DNA of 58,831 bases, from positions 1 through 58,831 of the forward strand of contig CALAXT010000038.1 of NCBI GenBank assembly GCA_937895435.1, written 5' to 3'. The DNA is from an uncultured Paracoccaceae bacterium. GTDB taxonomy: Bacteria > Pseudomonadota > Alphaproteobacteria > Rhodobacterales > Rhodobacteraceae. The notes beneath the pieces are model-generated. The model ran no database searches. It was not told the DNA's origin and saw only the letters and a program-made list of their open reading frames with translations. The position numbers and the translations under genes are program-made. Position 1 is the first letter of the stretch; the number at the start of each line of letters is the position of its first letter. Below are positions 32,363 to 42,398 of this stretch, piece after piece.

Positions 32363-33940
32363 ATGTCCGATCTGTTTGAAATGCCAGAACCCGAAGTCCC
32401 TCAGGGCCAAAACGCGCCTGAGTTCACCGTTTCCGAGCTGTCAGGCGCGGTCAAACGTGTGATTGAGGGGGAATTTGGCCGCGTGCGGGTGCGGGGCGAA
32501 ATTGGCCGCGTGTCGCGCCCGGGATCGGGACACTTGTATTTTGATTTAAAAGACGACCGTGCGACATTGGCAGCCATCGTCTGGAAGGGGCAGGCCAGCC
32601 GTTTGGCGCTGCGGCCCGAAGAGGGCTTAGAGGTGATTGCCTCGGGGCGGCTGACCACTTTTCCGGGGCAGTCAAAATATCAAATGATCGTTGATGATAT
32701 CGTGCCTGCAGGGATGGGGGCGTTGATGGCCATGCTGGAAAAGCGCCGCGCGGCCCTAGCCGCCGAGGGGCTGTTTGATCCAGCGCGCAAACAAGCGTTG
32801 CCCTATCTGCCCACTGTGATCGGCGTGATTACATCGCCGTCTGGGGCAGTGATCCGCGATATTTTGCACCGGCTGCGTGATCGCTTTCCCAGCCAAGTGG
32901 TCATTTGGCCGGTGGCGGTGCAAGGTGATCGCTGCGCCCCAGATGTGGCTGCTGCGATCCGGGGCTTTAATGCCTTGGCCCCCGGCGGGCCAGTGCCAAG
33001 GCCAGATCTTTTGATCGTGGCGCGCGGTGGTGGATCGGTGGAAGATCTTTGGGGATTCAACGATGAGGCGGTCGTGCGGGCAGCTGCCGAAAGCGCCATT
33101 CCACTGATCAGCGCCGTTGGCCATGAAACAGATACCACATTGATTGATCATGCCGCTGATCGGCGGGCACCCACCCCCACCGCCGCTGCGGAAATGGCTG
33201 TGCCTGTGCTGGCTGATTTGCAGGCGCGCCTGTCTGAGGGGGGCGCCCGATTGATGGGTGGGATTCAGCGGGGCCAAGACCAGCGCAGTCAACGGTTGCG
33301 CGATGTTGCGCGCGCTTTGCCAAAGGCGGATGCGCTGATGGGCCCACCGCGCCAGCGGCTGGATTATTGGGCCGAACGACTGCCTATGGCGTTGCGGGGG
33401 GCTGCCACGGCCAAGCGCGTGCGGTTTGGTGCGATGGCCGCTTTGATGCGGGCGGATTTGTTGCTGCGTTTCATCACGAATGAACGGCGCGGTTTAAGCG
33501 CACCGTCTGAACGGTTACACGCGGCCACGCGGCGTGGTCAGACACAAAAGGCCCGCGATCTGGCCCGCTTACATGATCGGTTGGCGCCTCAAGTTTTGAT
33601 GCGCCCGACCCAAGAGGCCCGGCGTGCGCTTGATGCGTTGAGCCGTCGGTTGAACGCCGCCGCGCAGGGGCAAACGGCCACATGGCGCGCGCGTTTGGAT
33701 GGTGTGGAACGGCTGCGCCAAACGCTGGGATATGAACAGACCTTGCGGCGCGGCTATGCGGTGGTGCGTGGGGATGACCAGGTGGTTAAATCACGCGCCG
33801 AGGCACTGTTGGCCAAGCGGATTGAAATACAGTTTCATGATGGCAGGCTTGAATTGGCGCCGCGCGCGGCCGCGCGCAAACCGACCCAACAGCCAGACGA
33901 TGGCTCGCCCGATGGCGGCGGTCAGCCCAGCCTGTTTTAG
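32363..33940 (+). CDS. xseA: Exodeoxyribonuclease VII large subunit
   Basis: Catalytic subunit of exonuclease VII, which degrades single-stranded DNA to oligonucleotides in repair. From ATG 32363 the 525-residue protein has an N-terminal OB-fold ([18 protein letters not shown], then RVRGEIGR), the nuclease core with [19 protein letters not shown] and [10 protein letters not shown], and a long C-terminal coiled-coil region for the small subunit XseB. The N-terminus before the OB-fold has an acidic Pro-rich tail. xseB is not in this window. Its stop shares bases with the convergent transporter gene (TTAG at 33937-33940). Confidence 0.96.
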   Translation: MSDLFEMPEPEVPQGQNAPEFTVSELSGAVKRVIEGEFGRVRVRGEIGRVSRPGSGHLYFDLKDDRATLAAIVWKGQASRLALRPEEGLEVIASGRLTTFPGQSKYQMIVDDIVPAGMGALMAMLEKRRAALAAEGLFDPARKQALPYLPTVIGVITSPSGAVIRDILHRLRDRFPSQVVIWPVAVQGDRCAPDVAAAIRGFNALAPGGPVPRPDLLIVARGGGSVEDLWGFNDEAVVRAAAESAIPLISAVGHETDTTLIDHAADRRAPTPTAAAEMAVPVLADLQARLSEGGARLMGGIQRGQDQRSQRLRDVARALPKADALMGPPRQRLDYWAERLPMALRGAATAKRVRFGAMAALMRADLLLRFITNERRGLSAPSERLHAATRRGQTQKARDLARLHDRLAPQVLMRPTQEARRALDALSRRLNAAAQGQTATWRARLDGVERLRQTLGYEQTLRRGYAVVRGDDQVVKSRAEALLAKRIEIQFHDGRLELAPRAAARKPTQQPDDGSPDGGGQPSLF

Positions 33941-34833
33941 TCCCGCGTCGCAGCCGCACGGAACGCGGTGGGTGCCATCAGCCGTGGCACCAGTGCCTGC
34001 GCCGCAACCGCACCCAAAACGATGGCCCCACCTAGCATCTCGGGGGCTGTCATCGCCTCGGCCACAAACACCCATACCCAAATTGGCCCCAAAACGCTTT
34101 CAATCAGCACCAAAAGCGATGTCTCGGCGGCAGGAAGATAGGCGCTGCCCCATGTGACGCAGGCAATGCCAATGCCAATCGTCAAGCCGCCCATTGCCAA
34201 AACCATCCAAAAGTCATGCGCCGACACCACCAGCCCGTCGCCGATGCCCACCGCCGCAACCATGCCAATCGCACAGCAAAACACCCCACCCAAGAAGGTG
34301 CCCCCCAGCACATCCGGGCGGCGTGAGCGGCGCGCCAAAACCAACATAATGGCGAAGAACACCGCTGAGGCAAAGGCCAGCAGGTTGCCGAAGGTCTGCC
34401 CCAAATTGATCCCGCCGCGCACCATCACCCAAACGCCAACACCGGCCAGTGCCATGCTGGAAAAGGTCATGGCGCTGGGGCGCTCTTTGATCCAAACCCA
34501 AGCCAGTGCCGCCGTACAAAGCGGTGTCAACGATAGTATAAACAGCGTTGAAGCCACCGATGTGTTCAGCATCGCAAAGACATAGGTCGCAAAGGCCAGC
34601 GCCAGCGCAAGCCCCATCGCCGCATCCGCCCGCCCCAGGCTTGCCAAAAATAGCAGCGGCGACACCCGGCGGCGCAGACAGGCCACCACTGCAACCATTC
34701 CAGCCAATGAGATCGAACGATATGTTAAAATTTGATAGCCATCTGCGCTGTCAATCAGTCGCATCAGCAGGCCAACAAAGCTCATGAACGTGGCGCCCAT
34801 CAAGATCAGCGCTGTTGCCCCCGTCCTGCTCAT
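33937..34833 (-). CDS. DMT-superfamily transporter (EamA)
   Basis: Inner-membrane drug/metabolite transporter with two EamA repeats, each of five helices, over 298 residues. The sequence is almost entirely hydrophobic, with the N-terminal [16 protein letters not shown] and repeat-end motifs such as [20 protein letters not shown] and [20 protein letters not shown] (Glu conserved at repeat ends). Substrate unknown. Upstream (34834-34947) shows no other gene. It overlaps xseA by four bases, tail to tail. Confidence 0.9.
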   Translation of the reverse strand: MSRTGATALILMGATFMSFVGLLMRLIDSADGYQILTYRSISLAGMVAVVACLRRRVSPLLFLASLGRADAAMGLALALAFATYVFAMLNTSVASTLFILSLTPLCTAALAWVWIKERPSAMTFSSMALAGVGVWVMVRGGINLGQTFGNLLAFASAVFFAIMLVLARRSRRPDVLGGTFLGGVFCCAIGMVAAVGIGDGLVVSAHDFWMVLAMGGLTIGIGIACVTWGSAYLPAAETSLLVLIESVLGPIWVWVFVAEAMTAPEMLGGAIVLGAVAAQALVPRLMAPTAFRAAATRD

Positions 34834-34947
34834 CCGACATCCTCGTTTGCTGGCCCACCCACGCCGTGGCTACATCTGCGCCCAGCCACCTGCATTATCG
34901 CGAATGCGCGGCAGTGCAAGCGTCATTGCGCGGCCAGCACTGCGCGC

Positions 34948-34976
34948 TTGCATTCTGAATGAACGCGGCCTATAGC
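34948..34976 (+). promoter_or_regulatory. Predicted promoter of the rimP-nusA-infB operon
   Basis: TTGCAT (34948-34953), 17-base spacer, TATAGC (34971-34976): good spacing and a near-consensus -10. Transcription would start close to 34983, giving an approximately 90-base leader before rimP that contains a terminator-like hairpin. Confidence 0.62.
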
Positions 34977-35016
34977 ATTTCCAACAGCGCGGTTCGGCTT
35001 CCACCCCCGACCCCAC

Positions 35017-35056
35017 CGGATCGATCCGACGGGCCGCGCGCCCGTTTTTTGTTTTT
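35017..35056 (+). terminator. Terminator-like hairpin in the rimP leader
   Basis: ACGGGC (35029-35034) pairs with GCCCGT (35040-35045) and runs into T6-G-T5 (35045-35056), a classic rho-independent shape, only 17 bases before the rimP start and downstream of the predicted promoter. A perfect 12-base palindrome CGGATCGATCCG (35017-35028) abuts it, and GCGCGG (34987-34992) can pair with CCGCGC (35034-35039), opening the stem. The layout suggests attenuation; a simple stop for a short upstream RNA is the alternative. Confidence 0.65.
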
Positions 35057-35073
35057 CGCAGGAGCGTTCCGCC

Positions 35074-35670
35074 GTGAGTGATTTGATCGCCAAAACTGCC
35101 ATTGACCGCCGCTTGGCCGAAATCATCATCCCTGTGATTGAGGGGCTGGGGTTCGAATTGGTGCGCATCCGGTTGATGGGTGGGCGCACCAATACGCTGC
35201 AAATCATGGCCGACCGTCCTGATGGTGGGATTGTGGTTGATGACTGCGCCAAGATTTCAACAGCTGTTTCTGCTGTGTTGGATGTCGAAGACCCGCTGCA
35301 AGATGCCTATGTTTTGGAAGTGTCATCCCCCGGGATCGACAGGCCTTTGACGCGGTTGAAAGATTTCGACATGTGGGAAGGCTATGAGGCGCGTCTGGAA
35401 ACCTCAGAAATGATCGAGGGCCGCCGCCGTTTCAAAGGCATTTTGGCCGGCACCGAAGGCACTGAGGTGCTGCTGGAAATCGACGAAGGCACCATTGGCC
35501 TCGAGTTTGAGTGGCTGTCAGAGGCCAAGCTGGTTCTGACAGAAGACCTAATTGCCGAGATGCTGCGCCAGAAAAAGGCGGCAGGTATCATCGACGAAAC
35601 TGAATTTGATGAAATTGAAACCGATGAGGACGACGGCGACACGCCCGAGCCCAAACCAACCGAACACTGA
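35074..35670 (+). CDS. rimP: Ribosome maturation factor RimP
   Basis: Assembly factor for the 30S subunit, acting on the central pseudoknot region of 16S rRNA. The 198-residue product starts at GTG 35074, with an AGGAG site 9 bases upstream. It has the RimP N-terminal alpha/beta domain ([20 protein letters not shown]) and the conserved [18 protein letters not shown], then an SH3-like C-terminal domain. An acidic tail (about 165-198, rich in Glu/Asp) is typical of alphaproteobacteria. First gene of the operon with nusA, ylxR/L7Ae and infB. Confidence 0.96.
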   Translation: MSDLIAKTAIDRRLAEIIIPVIEGLGFELVRIRLMGGRTNTLQIMADRPDGGIVVDDCAKISTAVSAVLDVEDPLQDAYVLEVSSPGIDRPLTRLKDFDMWEGYEARLETSEMIEGRRRFKGILAGTEGTEVLLEIDEGTIGLEFEWLSEAKLVLTEDLIAEMLRQKKAAGIIDETEFDEIETDEDDGDTPEPKPTEH

Positions 35671-35687
35671 CTGCGAGGGGAATGACA

Positions 35688-37316
35688 ATGGCGATAACCT
35701 CTGCCAACCAGCTTGAATTGCTGCAAACCGCCGATGCGGTGGCCCGTGAAAAGATGATTGACCCCGGTTTGGTCATCGAGGCGATGGAAGAAAGCTTGGC
35801 GCGTGCTGCCAAGTCGCGTTACGGCGCTGATCTTGATATCCGCGTGCACATTGACCGCAAAACTGGACGGGCGCAGTTTTCGCGCGTACGCACCGTGGTC
35901 GAAGATGATGCGGTTGAAAACCATCACGCACAATTGACTGTGGCACAGGCCCGCGCTTGGCTGCCTGATGCGGTCGTCGGCAGCGAAGTCATTGATGAGG
36001 TTCCACCTGTTGAACTGGGCCGGATCGCGGCGCAATCTGCCAAGCAAGTCATCTTGCAAAAGGTGCGCGAAGCCGAGCGTGATCGCCAGTATGAAGAATT
36101 CAAAGATCGCAAAGGCACAATCATAAACGGTCAGGTCAAGCGCGAAGAATATGGCAACATCATTGTTGATGTTGGCCAAGGCGAAGCAATTTTGCGCCGC
36201 AACGAAAAGATTGGCCGCGAAAGCTATCGCCCCAACGACCGGATCCGCTGCTATATTAAAGACGTCCGTCGTGAAGCGCGTGGCCCGCAAATTTTTCTTA
36301 GCCGGACCGACCCGCAGTTTATGGCTGAGCTGTTCAAGATGGAAGTGCCCGAGATTTACGATGGCATCATCGAAATCAAGGCCGTGGCGCGTGATCCCGG
36401 CAGCCGCGCAAAGATCGCTGTGATCAGCTATGACAATTCGATTGACCCGGTTGGGGCGTGCGTGGGTATGCGCGGCAGCCGCGTTCAGGCGGTTGTGAAC
36501 GAATTGCAGGGTGAAAAAATCGATATCATCCCGTGGAACCAGGATCAGGCGACATTTTTGGTGAACGCATTGCAGCCGGCCGAAGTGTCAAAGGTTGTGA
36601 TTGATGAAGACGCCGCCCGGATTGAGGTTGTGGTGCCGGATGAGCAGCTGTCGCTGGCGATTGGTCGTCGCGGTCAAAACGTGCGTTTGGCCAGCCAGTT
36701 GACCGCGCTTGATATCGACATTGTAACCGAATCGCAGGAATCTGAGCGTCGTCAGGCTGAATTCGCCGAGCGCACGCAACTGTTTGTGGCCGCATTGGAT
36801 GTGGATGAGGTTCTGGCCCAGTTGCTGGTGGCCGAAGGCTTTACCAATCTGGAAGAGGTTGCCTATGTCGACATCGACGAGCTTTTGGGCATTGATGGGT
36901 TTGACGAAGACACCGCTGCTGAATTGCAGGCCCGTGCCCGTGATCAGCTAGAGGCTGAGAACCGTCGCGCACTTGATTCGGCCCGCGAAATGGGGGCCGA
37001 AGATAGCCTGATTGGCTTTGAAGGCCTGACCCCGCAGATGGTCGAGGCTTTGGCCGAGGATGGTATCAAGACGCTAGAAGATTTTGCGACCTGTGCCGAT
37101 TGGGAACTGGCGGGTGGTTGGACAACCGTCGATGGACAGCGCGTGAAAGACGAAGGTCTGTTGGAAAAATTCGATATGAGCTTGGAAGAGGCGCAGCATC
37201 TGGTGATGACGGCGCGGGTGCTTTTGGGCTGGGTCGATCCCTCTGAACTGGGTGTGACAGAAGAAGATTTGGAAGCTGTCGCCGCTGCCGAAGATGAACA
37301 GGAGGTCGGGGCCTGA
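35688..37316 (+). CDS. nusA: Transcription termination/antitermination factor NusA
   Basis: RNA polymerase-binding factor that modulates pausing, termination and rRNA antitermination. From ATG 35688 the 542-residue protein has the N-terminal polymerase-binding domain, an S1 domain (from about 140, KGTIINGQVKREEYGNIIV), two KH domains (PVGACVGMRGSRVQAVV and LAIGRRGQNVRLASQL) and C-terminal helix-hairpin-helix repeats (about 350-510). Two ATGs lie six bases apart; the GAGGGG site at 35674-35679 has proper spacing only to 35688. It ends in an acidic tail (EEDLEAVAAAEDEQEVGA). Confidence 0.97.
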   Translation: MAITSANQLELLQTADAVAREKMIDPGLVIEAMEESLARAAKSRYGADLDIRVHIDRKTGRAQFSRVRTVVEDDAVENHHAQLTVAQARAWLPDAVVGSEVIDEVPPVELGRIAAQSAKQVILQKVREAERDRQYEEFKDRKGTIINGQVKREEYGNIIVDVGQGEAILRRNEKIGRESYRPNDRIRCYIKDVRREARGPQIFLSRTDPQFMAELFKMEVPEIYDGIIEIKAVARDPGSRAKIAVISYDNSIDPVGACVGMRGSRVQAVVNELQGEKIDIIPWNQDQATFLVNALQPAEVSKVVIDEDAARIEVVVPDEQLSLAIGRRGQNVRLASQLTALDIDIVTESQESERRQAEFAERTQLFVAALDVDEVLAQLLVAEGFTNLEEVAYVDIDELLGIDGFDEDTAAELQARARDQLEAENRRALDSAREMGAEDSLIGFEGLTPQMVEALAEDGIKTLEDFATCADWELAGGWTTVDGQRVKDEGLLEKFDMSLEEAQHLVMTARVLLGWVDPSELGVTEEDLEAVAAAEDEQEVGA

Positions 37317-37336
37317 CCGAGGGCCCCGAAGCGCCC

Positions 37337-37969
37337 ATGACCCGCGCAGGCCGCAAGAACGAAACTGATGGTCCGGAACGGCGCTGCATCGCTACGGGCG
37401 AGTCGCAGGGCAAGCCCGGTTTGGTGCGGTTTGTCGTGGGGCCTGATGCCCAGATTGTTCCTGATATAGCGGGCAAATTGCCCGGTCGGGGGATTTGGGT
37501 TTCGGCTGACCCCGTGGCGCTGAACCGTGCAGCGACCAAGGGCCTGTTTGCCCGCGCAGCCAAAGCGCCTGTAACGGTTCCCGATGGTTTGACTGCCTTG
37601 GTCGAGGCCCAGCTTTTAGCCCGTGTGGTTGAGCTGCTGGGGTTGGCACGCAAAGCCGGTCAGGCGATTGCAGGATATGAGAAAGTGAAAGATTGGCTGG
37701 GCAAGGGAACCGCTGTGGTTCTGGTGCAGGCCTCTGATGGATCAGAACGCGGCAAATCAAAGCTGCACGCCCCGCCGGGGGCGAATGGCTTTATCGGTTG
37801 TATGACTGGGTCTGAATTGGGTTTGGCTTTTGGGCGTGAACATGTGATACATGGCGCGCTTGCGGCTGGCGGACTCACGATACGTGTAGTAGAGGAAGCC
37901 GCAAGGCTCGCTGGAATCCGCGGGCAGATCGGCGGCAAGCCCGCCGGAAGGGAAACGAAAGACGCATGA
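37337..37969 (+). CDS. YlxR (DUF448) fused to an L7Ae-like RNA-binding domain
   Basis: RNA-binding protein of 210 residues. The N-terminal YlxR domain (about 1-80) has the family motif [19 protein letters not shown] and [12 protein letters not shown]. The C-terminal half (about 90-195) looks like a ribosomal L7Ae/L30e-type kink-turn binder ([24 protein letters not shown]... with [19 protein letters not shown]). In Gram-positive bacteria these are two adjacent genes (ylxR, ylxQ) in the same nusA-infB operon; alphaproteobacteria carry them as one fusion. Function in RNA metabolism or rnpB regulation is only suggested. Stop overlaps infB start (ATGA). Confidence 0.9.
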   Translation: MTRAGRKNETDGPERRCIATGESQGKPGLVRFVVGPDAQIVPDIAGKLPGRGIWVSADPVALNRAATKGLFARAAKAPVTVPDGLTALVEAQLLARVVELLGLARKAGQAIAGYEKVKDWLGKGTAVVLVQASDGSERGKSKLHAPPGANGFIGCMTGSELGLAFGREHVIHGALAAGGLTIRVVEEAARLAGIRGQIGGKPAGRETKDA

Positions 37970-40515
37970 ACGACACAGACGGAAAGAAACCCTTGGGTTT
38001 GCGGGGGGGCTCAGCGCCCGGTCAGGTAAAGCAAAGCTTTAGTCATGGCCGCACCAAAAGCGTTTTGGTGGAAACCAAGCGCAAACGCGTGATGGTGCCC
38101 AAGCCAGGTGCTGCAGGCGGCGCAAGCGCCCCGGTTCAGGGCGACCCATCGCGCCGGCCGGCCGGCATTACTGATTCGGAAATGGATCGCCGGCTGAAAG
38201 CCGTGCAGGCTGCGCGTGCTCGCGAAGCCGATGATGCGGCGCAGCGCGCCGAAGATGAACGCCAGCGCGAGGTCGAGCGTCAGCGTCGCCGCGATGATCT
38301 CGAAGCCAAAGAGCGCGAACAGCGCGAGCTTGAGGCCGAAAAGCGCGCGCTGGTTGAAGCCCAGGAACGTGCGAAACGCGAAGCGGAACTGACCGCCCGC
38401 GAAGAGGCATCTGCCGCGCAAAACACCGCACGCAGCGACTCGCGCGCCCGGCCCGGATCTGCACCTGCAGCCGCCGCTGCACCGGCCGAGCCGCCCGCCC
38501 AGCGTGGCCAATCCCGCCCGGCACCGCCAGCGGCAGCCCGCAAGATCGACCGTGAACGCGATGAGCGTGGCGGTGATCGCGATGCGCGCGCCAAGGCCAA
38601 GGGTGGCGACGATGCGCGCCGCACCGGTAAGCTGACCCTGACCGAAGCCATTGCAGGCGAAGGTGGGCGCCAGCGGTCGATGGCCGCGATGAAGCGCAAA
38701 CAGGAACGGGCCCGCCAAAAAGCGATGGGCATGAACACCCCGCGCGAAAAAATGGTGCGCGATGTTCAGTTGCCTGAAACAATTGTCGTTCAGGAACTGG
38801 CCAATCGTATGGCCGAACGTGCGGCTGATGTTGTCAAATCGCTTATGAAAATGGGCATGATGGCGACGATGAACCAAGCGATTGATGCCGATACGGCTGA
38901 GCTGATCATCGAAGAGTTTGGCCATCGTGCCGTGCGCGTGTCAGATTCGGATGTGGAACAAGTGATTGATGCGGTGATCGATGATCCGGCGCTGCTGCAA
39001 GCCCGCCCACCCATCGTCACGATCATGGGCCATGTTGACCACGGCAAAACATCGCTCTTGGATGCCATCCGTAAAACGACGGTTGTCTCGGGCGAGGCCG
39101 GCGGCATTACCCAGCATATCGGCGCGTATCAGGTGACAACCGAAAGCGGCGCAAAGCTGACGTTTTTGGATACGCCCGGCCACGCGGCCTTTACCGCAAT
39201 GCGGTCGCGCGGTGCGCATGTGACAGATATCGTTGTGCTGGTTGTTGCGGCAGATGACGCTGTTATGCCGCAGACGATTGAGGCGATTAACCACGCCAAG
39301 GCGGCGAAGGTGCCGATGATCGTTGCCATCAACAAAATCGACAAACCCAGTGCCAACCCAACCAAGGTGCGCACCGATCTGCTGCAACATAATGTTGTGG
39401 TCGAAAAAATGTCGGGCGACGTGTTGGATGTAGAAGTCTCGGCGCTGACAGGCGAAGGCTTGGATGAGCTGTTGGAAAATATCGCACTTCAGGCTGAACT
39501 GCTTGATTTGCGTGCCAACCCCGACCGCGCAGCGATGGGGGCCGTGATTGAGGCCAAGCTGGATGTTGGTCGTGGCCCGGTTGCCACCGTTTTGGTGCAA
39601 AGTGGTACACTGCGTCCGGGCGATATCTTTGTTGCTGGTCAGGTTTGGGGCAAGGTTCGGGCCTTGATTGATGATCAGGGCGCGCGCGTCAAAGAAGCTG
39701 GGCCATCGGTGCCAGTGGAAGTTCTGGGCTTTACCGGAACACCGCAAGCTGGTGACGTTTTGAACGTCGTTGCCACCGAAGCACAGGCCCGCGAAATTGC
39801 GCTTTATCGTGAAAATGCAGCCAAAGATAAACGCGCTGCCGTTGGTGCGGCAACGACGATGGAGCAGCTGATGGCCAAGGCCAAGGCTGACCAAAGCGTG
39901 GCCGAGTTGCCGTTGGTTGTGAAGGCCGATGTGCAGGGCTCTGCCGAGGCGATCGTTCAGGCATTGGAGAAAATCGGCAATGATGAGGTGCGCGTGCGCA
40001 TCCTGCATTATGGCGTTGGTGCGATCACTGAAACTGACGTCGGCTTGGCCGAAGCTGCCAAGGCGCCGGTTATCGGCTTTAACGTGCGTGCCAATGCACC
40101 TGCGCGCAACAGTGCGCATCAAAAAGGTGTCGAAATTCGCTATTATTCAGTGATCTATGATCTGGTGGATGATGTGAAAGCAGCAGCTTCAGGGCTGTTG
40201 AAGGCCGAAATTCGTGAAAAGTTCATCGGCTACGCGTCGATCAAAGAAGTGTTCAAAGTTTCTAATGTTGGCAAAGTTGCTGGCTGTCTGGTGACCGAGG
40301 GCGTTGCCCGCCGGTCGGCAGGGGTGCGCCTGTTGCGTGAAGATGTCGTGATCCATGAGGGCAACCTGAAAACGCTCAAGCGTTTCAAGGATGAGGTCAA
40401 GGAAGTGATATCGGGCCAAGAATGCGGCATGGCGTTTGAAAACTATGAAGATATCCGCCCCGGCGATGTCATCGAGATTTTTGAGCGTGAAACGGTTGAG
40501 CGCAAACTGGCCTAA
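37966..40515 (+). CDS. infB: Translation initiation factor IF-2
   Basis: GTPase that brings fMet-tRNA to the 30S subunit and promotes subunit joining. The 849-residue protein has a long charged N-terminal region (about 70-240, Ala/Arg/Glu coiled coil followed by a Pro/Ala stretch), the IF2_N domain ([19 protein letters not shown]), and the G domain with G1 [12 protein letters not shown] near 355, G3 DTPGHAAF and G4 NKIDKP, then domains II-IV ending [18 protein letters not shown] 37966 overlaps the YlxR fusion gene. Operon ends at a strong terminator. Confidence 0.98.
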   Translation: MNDTDGKKPLGLRGGSAPGQVKQSFSHGRTKSVLVETKRKRVMVPKPGAAGGASAPVQGDPSRRPAGITDSEMDRRLKAVQAARAREADDAAQRAEDERQREVERQRRRDDLEAKEREQRELEAEKRALVEAQERAKREAELTAREEASAAQNTARSDSRARPGSAPAAAAAPAEPPAQRGQSRPAPPAAARKIDRERDERGGDRDARAKAKGGDDARRTGKLTLTEAIAGEGGRQRSMAAMKRKQERARQKAMGMNTPREKMVRDVQLPETIVVQELANRMAERAADVVKSLMKMGMMATMNQAIDADTAELIIEEFGHRAVRVSDSDVEQVIDAVIDDPALLQARPPIVTIMGHVDHGKTSLLDAIRKTTVVSGEAGGITQHIGAYQVTTESGAKLTFLDTPGHAAFTAMRSRGAHVTDIVVLVVAADDAVMPQTIEAINHAKAAKVPMIVAINKIDKPSANPTKVRTDLLQHNVVVEKMSGDVLDVEVSALTGEGLDELLENIALQAELLDLRANPDRAAMGAVIEAKLDVGRGPVATVLVQSGTLRPGDIFVAGQVWGKVRALIDDQGARVKEAGPSVPVEVLGFTGTPQAGDVLNVVATEAQAREIALYRENAAKDKRAAVGAATTMEQLMAKAKADQSVAELPLVVKADVQGSAEAIVQALEKIGNDEVRVRILHYGVGAITETDVGLAEAAKAPVIGFNVRANAPARNSAHQKGVEIRYYSVIYDLVDDVKAAASGLLKAEIREKFIGYASIKEVFKVSNVGKVAGCLVTEGVARRSAGVRLLREDVVIHEGNLKTLKRFKDEVKEVISGQECGMAFENYEDIRPGDVIEIFERETVERKLA

Positions 40516-40539
40516 GCGTCCTGCGTTCAAGAAATATTT

Positions 40540-40569
40540 AAAAAGGGCGGCCAATCGGCCGCCCTTTTT
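40540..40569. terminator. Bidirectional terminator between infB and mutT
   Basis: GGGCGGCC (40545-40552) and GGCCGCCC (40557-40564) form a perfect 8-bp stem with an AATC loop, flanked by A5 and T5, so it works for both convergent genes. Confidence 0.95.
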
Positions 40570-40588
40570 GAATCACGTCGGTGTCGAA

Positions 40589-40987
40589 TTAAAGCCAGTC
40601 GCGTAGCATCGCCACCAATGGCACATCGGCTGGGGGCATTGGATAGTTGGCCAAATCAGCCGGTCTTACCCATTTTAGGGCCTGACCTTCACGGGGTTGC
40701 ACGATGCCCTGCCACTTTCGGCAGGCAAAAAGCGGCATCAGCAAGTGAAACGTTTCATACGCATGGCTTGCAAATGTCAGCGGGGCCAAGCAACTGGCCC
40801 AAGTGTCAATGCCCAATTCTTCTTGCAATTCACGGATCAGCGCGGCCTCGGGTGTCTCGCCCGGTTCAACCTTGCCACCGGGAAATTCCCAAAGACCTGC
40901 CATCGACTTGCCGACAGGGCGCTGCGCCAGCAGCACCCGACCGTCAGGGTCAATCAGGGCAACGGCGGAAACCAGAATAACCGCCAT
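40589..40987 (-). CDS. mutT: 8-oxo-dGTP diphosphatase MutT
   Basis: Nudix hydrolase that removes oxidised 8-oxo-dGTP from the nucleotide pool, preventing A:T to C:G mutations. The 132-residue product has a complete Nudix box: GGKVEPGETPEAALIRELQ followed by EELGI, and the MutT-like N-terminus with LLAQRPVGKSMAGLWEFPG. It sits four bases downstream of argJ in the PPIase-argJ-mutT operon. Note mutM earlier in the window acts in the same 8-oxoguanine pathway, though the genes are not linked. Confidence 0.93.
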   Translation of the reverse strand: MAVILVSAVALIDPDGRVLLAQRPVGKSMAGLWEFPGGKVEPGETPEAALIRELQEELGIDTWASCLAPLTFASHAYETFHLLMPLFACRKWQGIVQPREGQALKWVRPADLANYPMPPADVPLVAMLRDWL

Positions 40988-40991
40988 CAGA

Positions 40992-42350
40992 TCACGACCG
41001 ATAATCGGCGTTGATATCGATATATCGATGCGTCAGATCGCAGGTCCAGACGGTGCACTGGCCTGCGCCCAAGCCCAGATCAACCTTGATCATCAGGTCT
41101 TGGCCGCGCATATGCGCCGCGCCGTCTTCCTCGCGATAGCTGGGGGCCACTTGGCCGTGTTCGGCCACCAGCACGTCGCCAAAGCAAATGGTCAGTCGAT
41201 CGCGGTCTGCCTTGGCACCCGACTTGCCAACCGCCATCACAATGCGGCCCCAATTTGGATCTTCGCCTGCAATGGCAGTTTTCACCAAGGGCGAATCGGC
41301 AATGGCAAAGGCCACCCGGCGGGCATCAGCGTCTGAGTCAGCGCCGCTGACAGCTACGGTGACAAATTTGGTTGCCCCCTCGCCATCGCGCACCACCTGC
41401 TGCGCCAGATCCAGCATCACCGCATGCAGCGCGCCTTGAAACGCCCGCGCGCCTTTGCTGCGCAGGTCGGTGATTTCGGTGGCCCCGGCCTGACCTGTTG
41501 CGGCCAGCATCAAACTGTCTGACGTTGATGTGTCGCCGTCGACGGTAATGCAGTTAAACGTGGTTTCGGTCAGCCGAGACAGCATTTTTTGCAAAACAGG
41601 CTGGGCGATCTTTGCATCGGTAAAAATATAAACCAGCATTGTCGCCATGTCGGGCGCAATCATCCCCGAACCTTTGGCGATGCCCGAAATGTGCACTGGC
41701 ACGCCGTCAATCTCAATTTCGGCAAAGGCGCCTTTGGGGAATGTGTCGGTGGTCATGATCGCGCGAGCAGCCATGCCGATGCCGTCGGGGCGCAGAGCAG
41801 CGCACAGATCGGGTAATTTGGCGATAATTCGGCTGTGTGGCAGTTCTTGGCCAATCACCCCGGTTGACGCCGAATAGACCCGCGCTGGTGGGATCGACAG
41901 GGCCGCCGCAACAGCGCCAGTGATTGCCCCAACTGATGTCACGCCGGCTGCACCGGTAAAGGCATTGGCGTTGCCAGAGTTCACCAAAATTGCAGCGCCC
42001 GTATCAGATGCCGGTTTGCTGACCAATTTTGCCTGGCAATCCAGCACGGGGGCCGCGCGTGTTGATGACCGTGTAAAGGTGCCCGCAATTGTTGTGCCGG
42101 GTGCCAGTGTCACCAGCATCACATCTGTGCGCCCTTGGTATTTCACCCCGGCCGATGCGGCGGCAAAGGCTGCACCTTTGATGACGGGCAACGCCGGAAA
42201 CCCACCGCGCGGTGCCAATGGCGACACCAGTGGCCCTGCGGGCGTCTTGGCCGATTTCACGGCCTTTTGTTTGGCCCTATCGGTCTTTTTGGTTTTGTCT
42301 TTCTTGGCTTTGTGCGGTTTGTCTTTTTTGGCGGGCTCAGATTTGGCCAT
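40992..42350 (-). CDS. argJ: Bifunctional glutamate N-acetyltransferase/ornithine acetyltransferase ArgJ
   Basis: Recycles the acetyl group in arginine synthesis (acetylornithine to glutamate) and can also acetylate glutamate with acetyl-CoA. The 452-residue precursor cleaves itself before Thr in the motif KGSGMIAPDMATMLVYIF, giving alpha and beta chains; this motif is intact. Other conserved blocks are VNSGNANAFTGAAG and GEDPNWGRIVMAVG. Unusually, about 45 residues of Lys/Ala-rich low-complexity sequence precede the normal N-terminus (PLAPRGGFPALPVIKG). Whether that tail is translated depends on ATG 42350 being the true start; no inner start with a good site is obvious. Confidence 0.95.
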   Translation of the reverse strand: MAKSEPAKKDKPHKAKKDKTKKTDRAKQKAVKSAKTPAGPLVSPLAPRGGFPALPVIKGAAFAAASAGVKYQGRTDVMLVTLAPGTTIAGTFTRSSTRAAPVLDCQAKLVSKPASDTGAAILVNSGNANAFTGAAGVTSVGAITGAVAAALSIPPARVYSASTGVIGQELPHSRIIAKLPDLCAALRPDGIGMAARAIMTTDTFPKGAFAEIEIDGVPVHISGIAKGSGMIAPDMATMLVYIFTDAKIAQPVLQKMLSRLTETTFNCITVDGDTSTSDSLMLAATGQAGATEITDLRSKGARAFQGALHAVMLDLAQQVVRDGEGATKFVTVAVSGADSDADARRVAFAIADSPLVKTAIAGEDPNWGRIVMAVGKSGAKADRDRLTICFGDVLVAEHGQVAPSYREEDGAAHMRGQDLMIKVDLGLGAGQCTVWTCDLTHRYIDINADYRS

Positions 42351-42398
42351 CGCGCGGCTCCTTGCAAGCAGAACGGGGATAAGCAGAAAAGAAGCAGA

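Noticed and set aside
34977-35073. A tRNA (like metY) or small RNA gene at the head of the rimP operon
   Set aside because: No cloverleaf can be drawn; only hairpins with a T-run are present.
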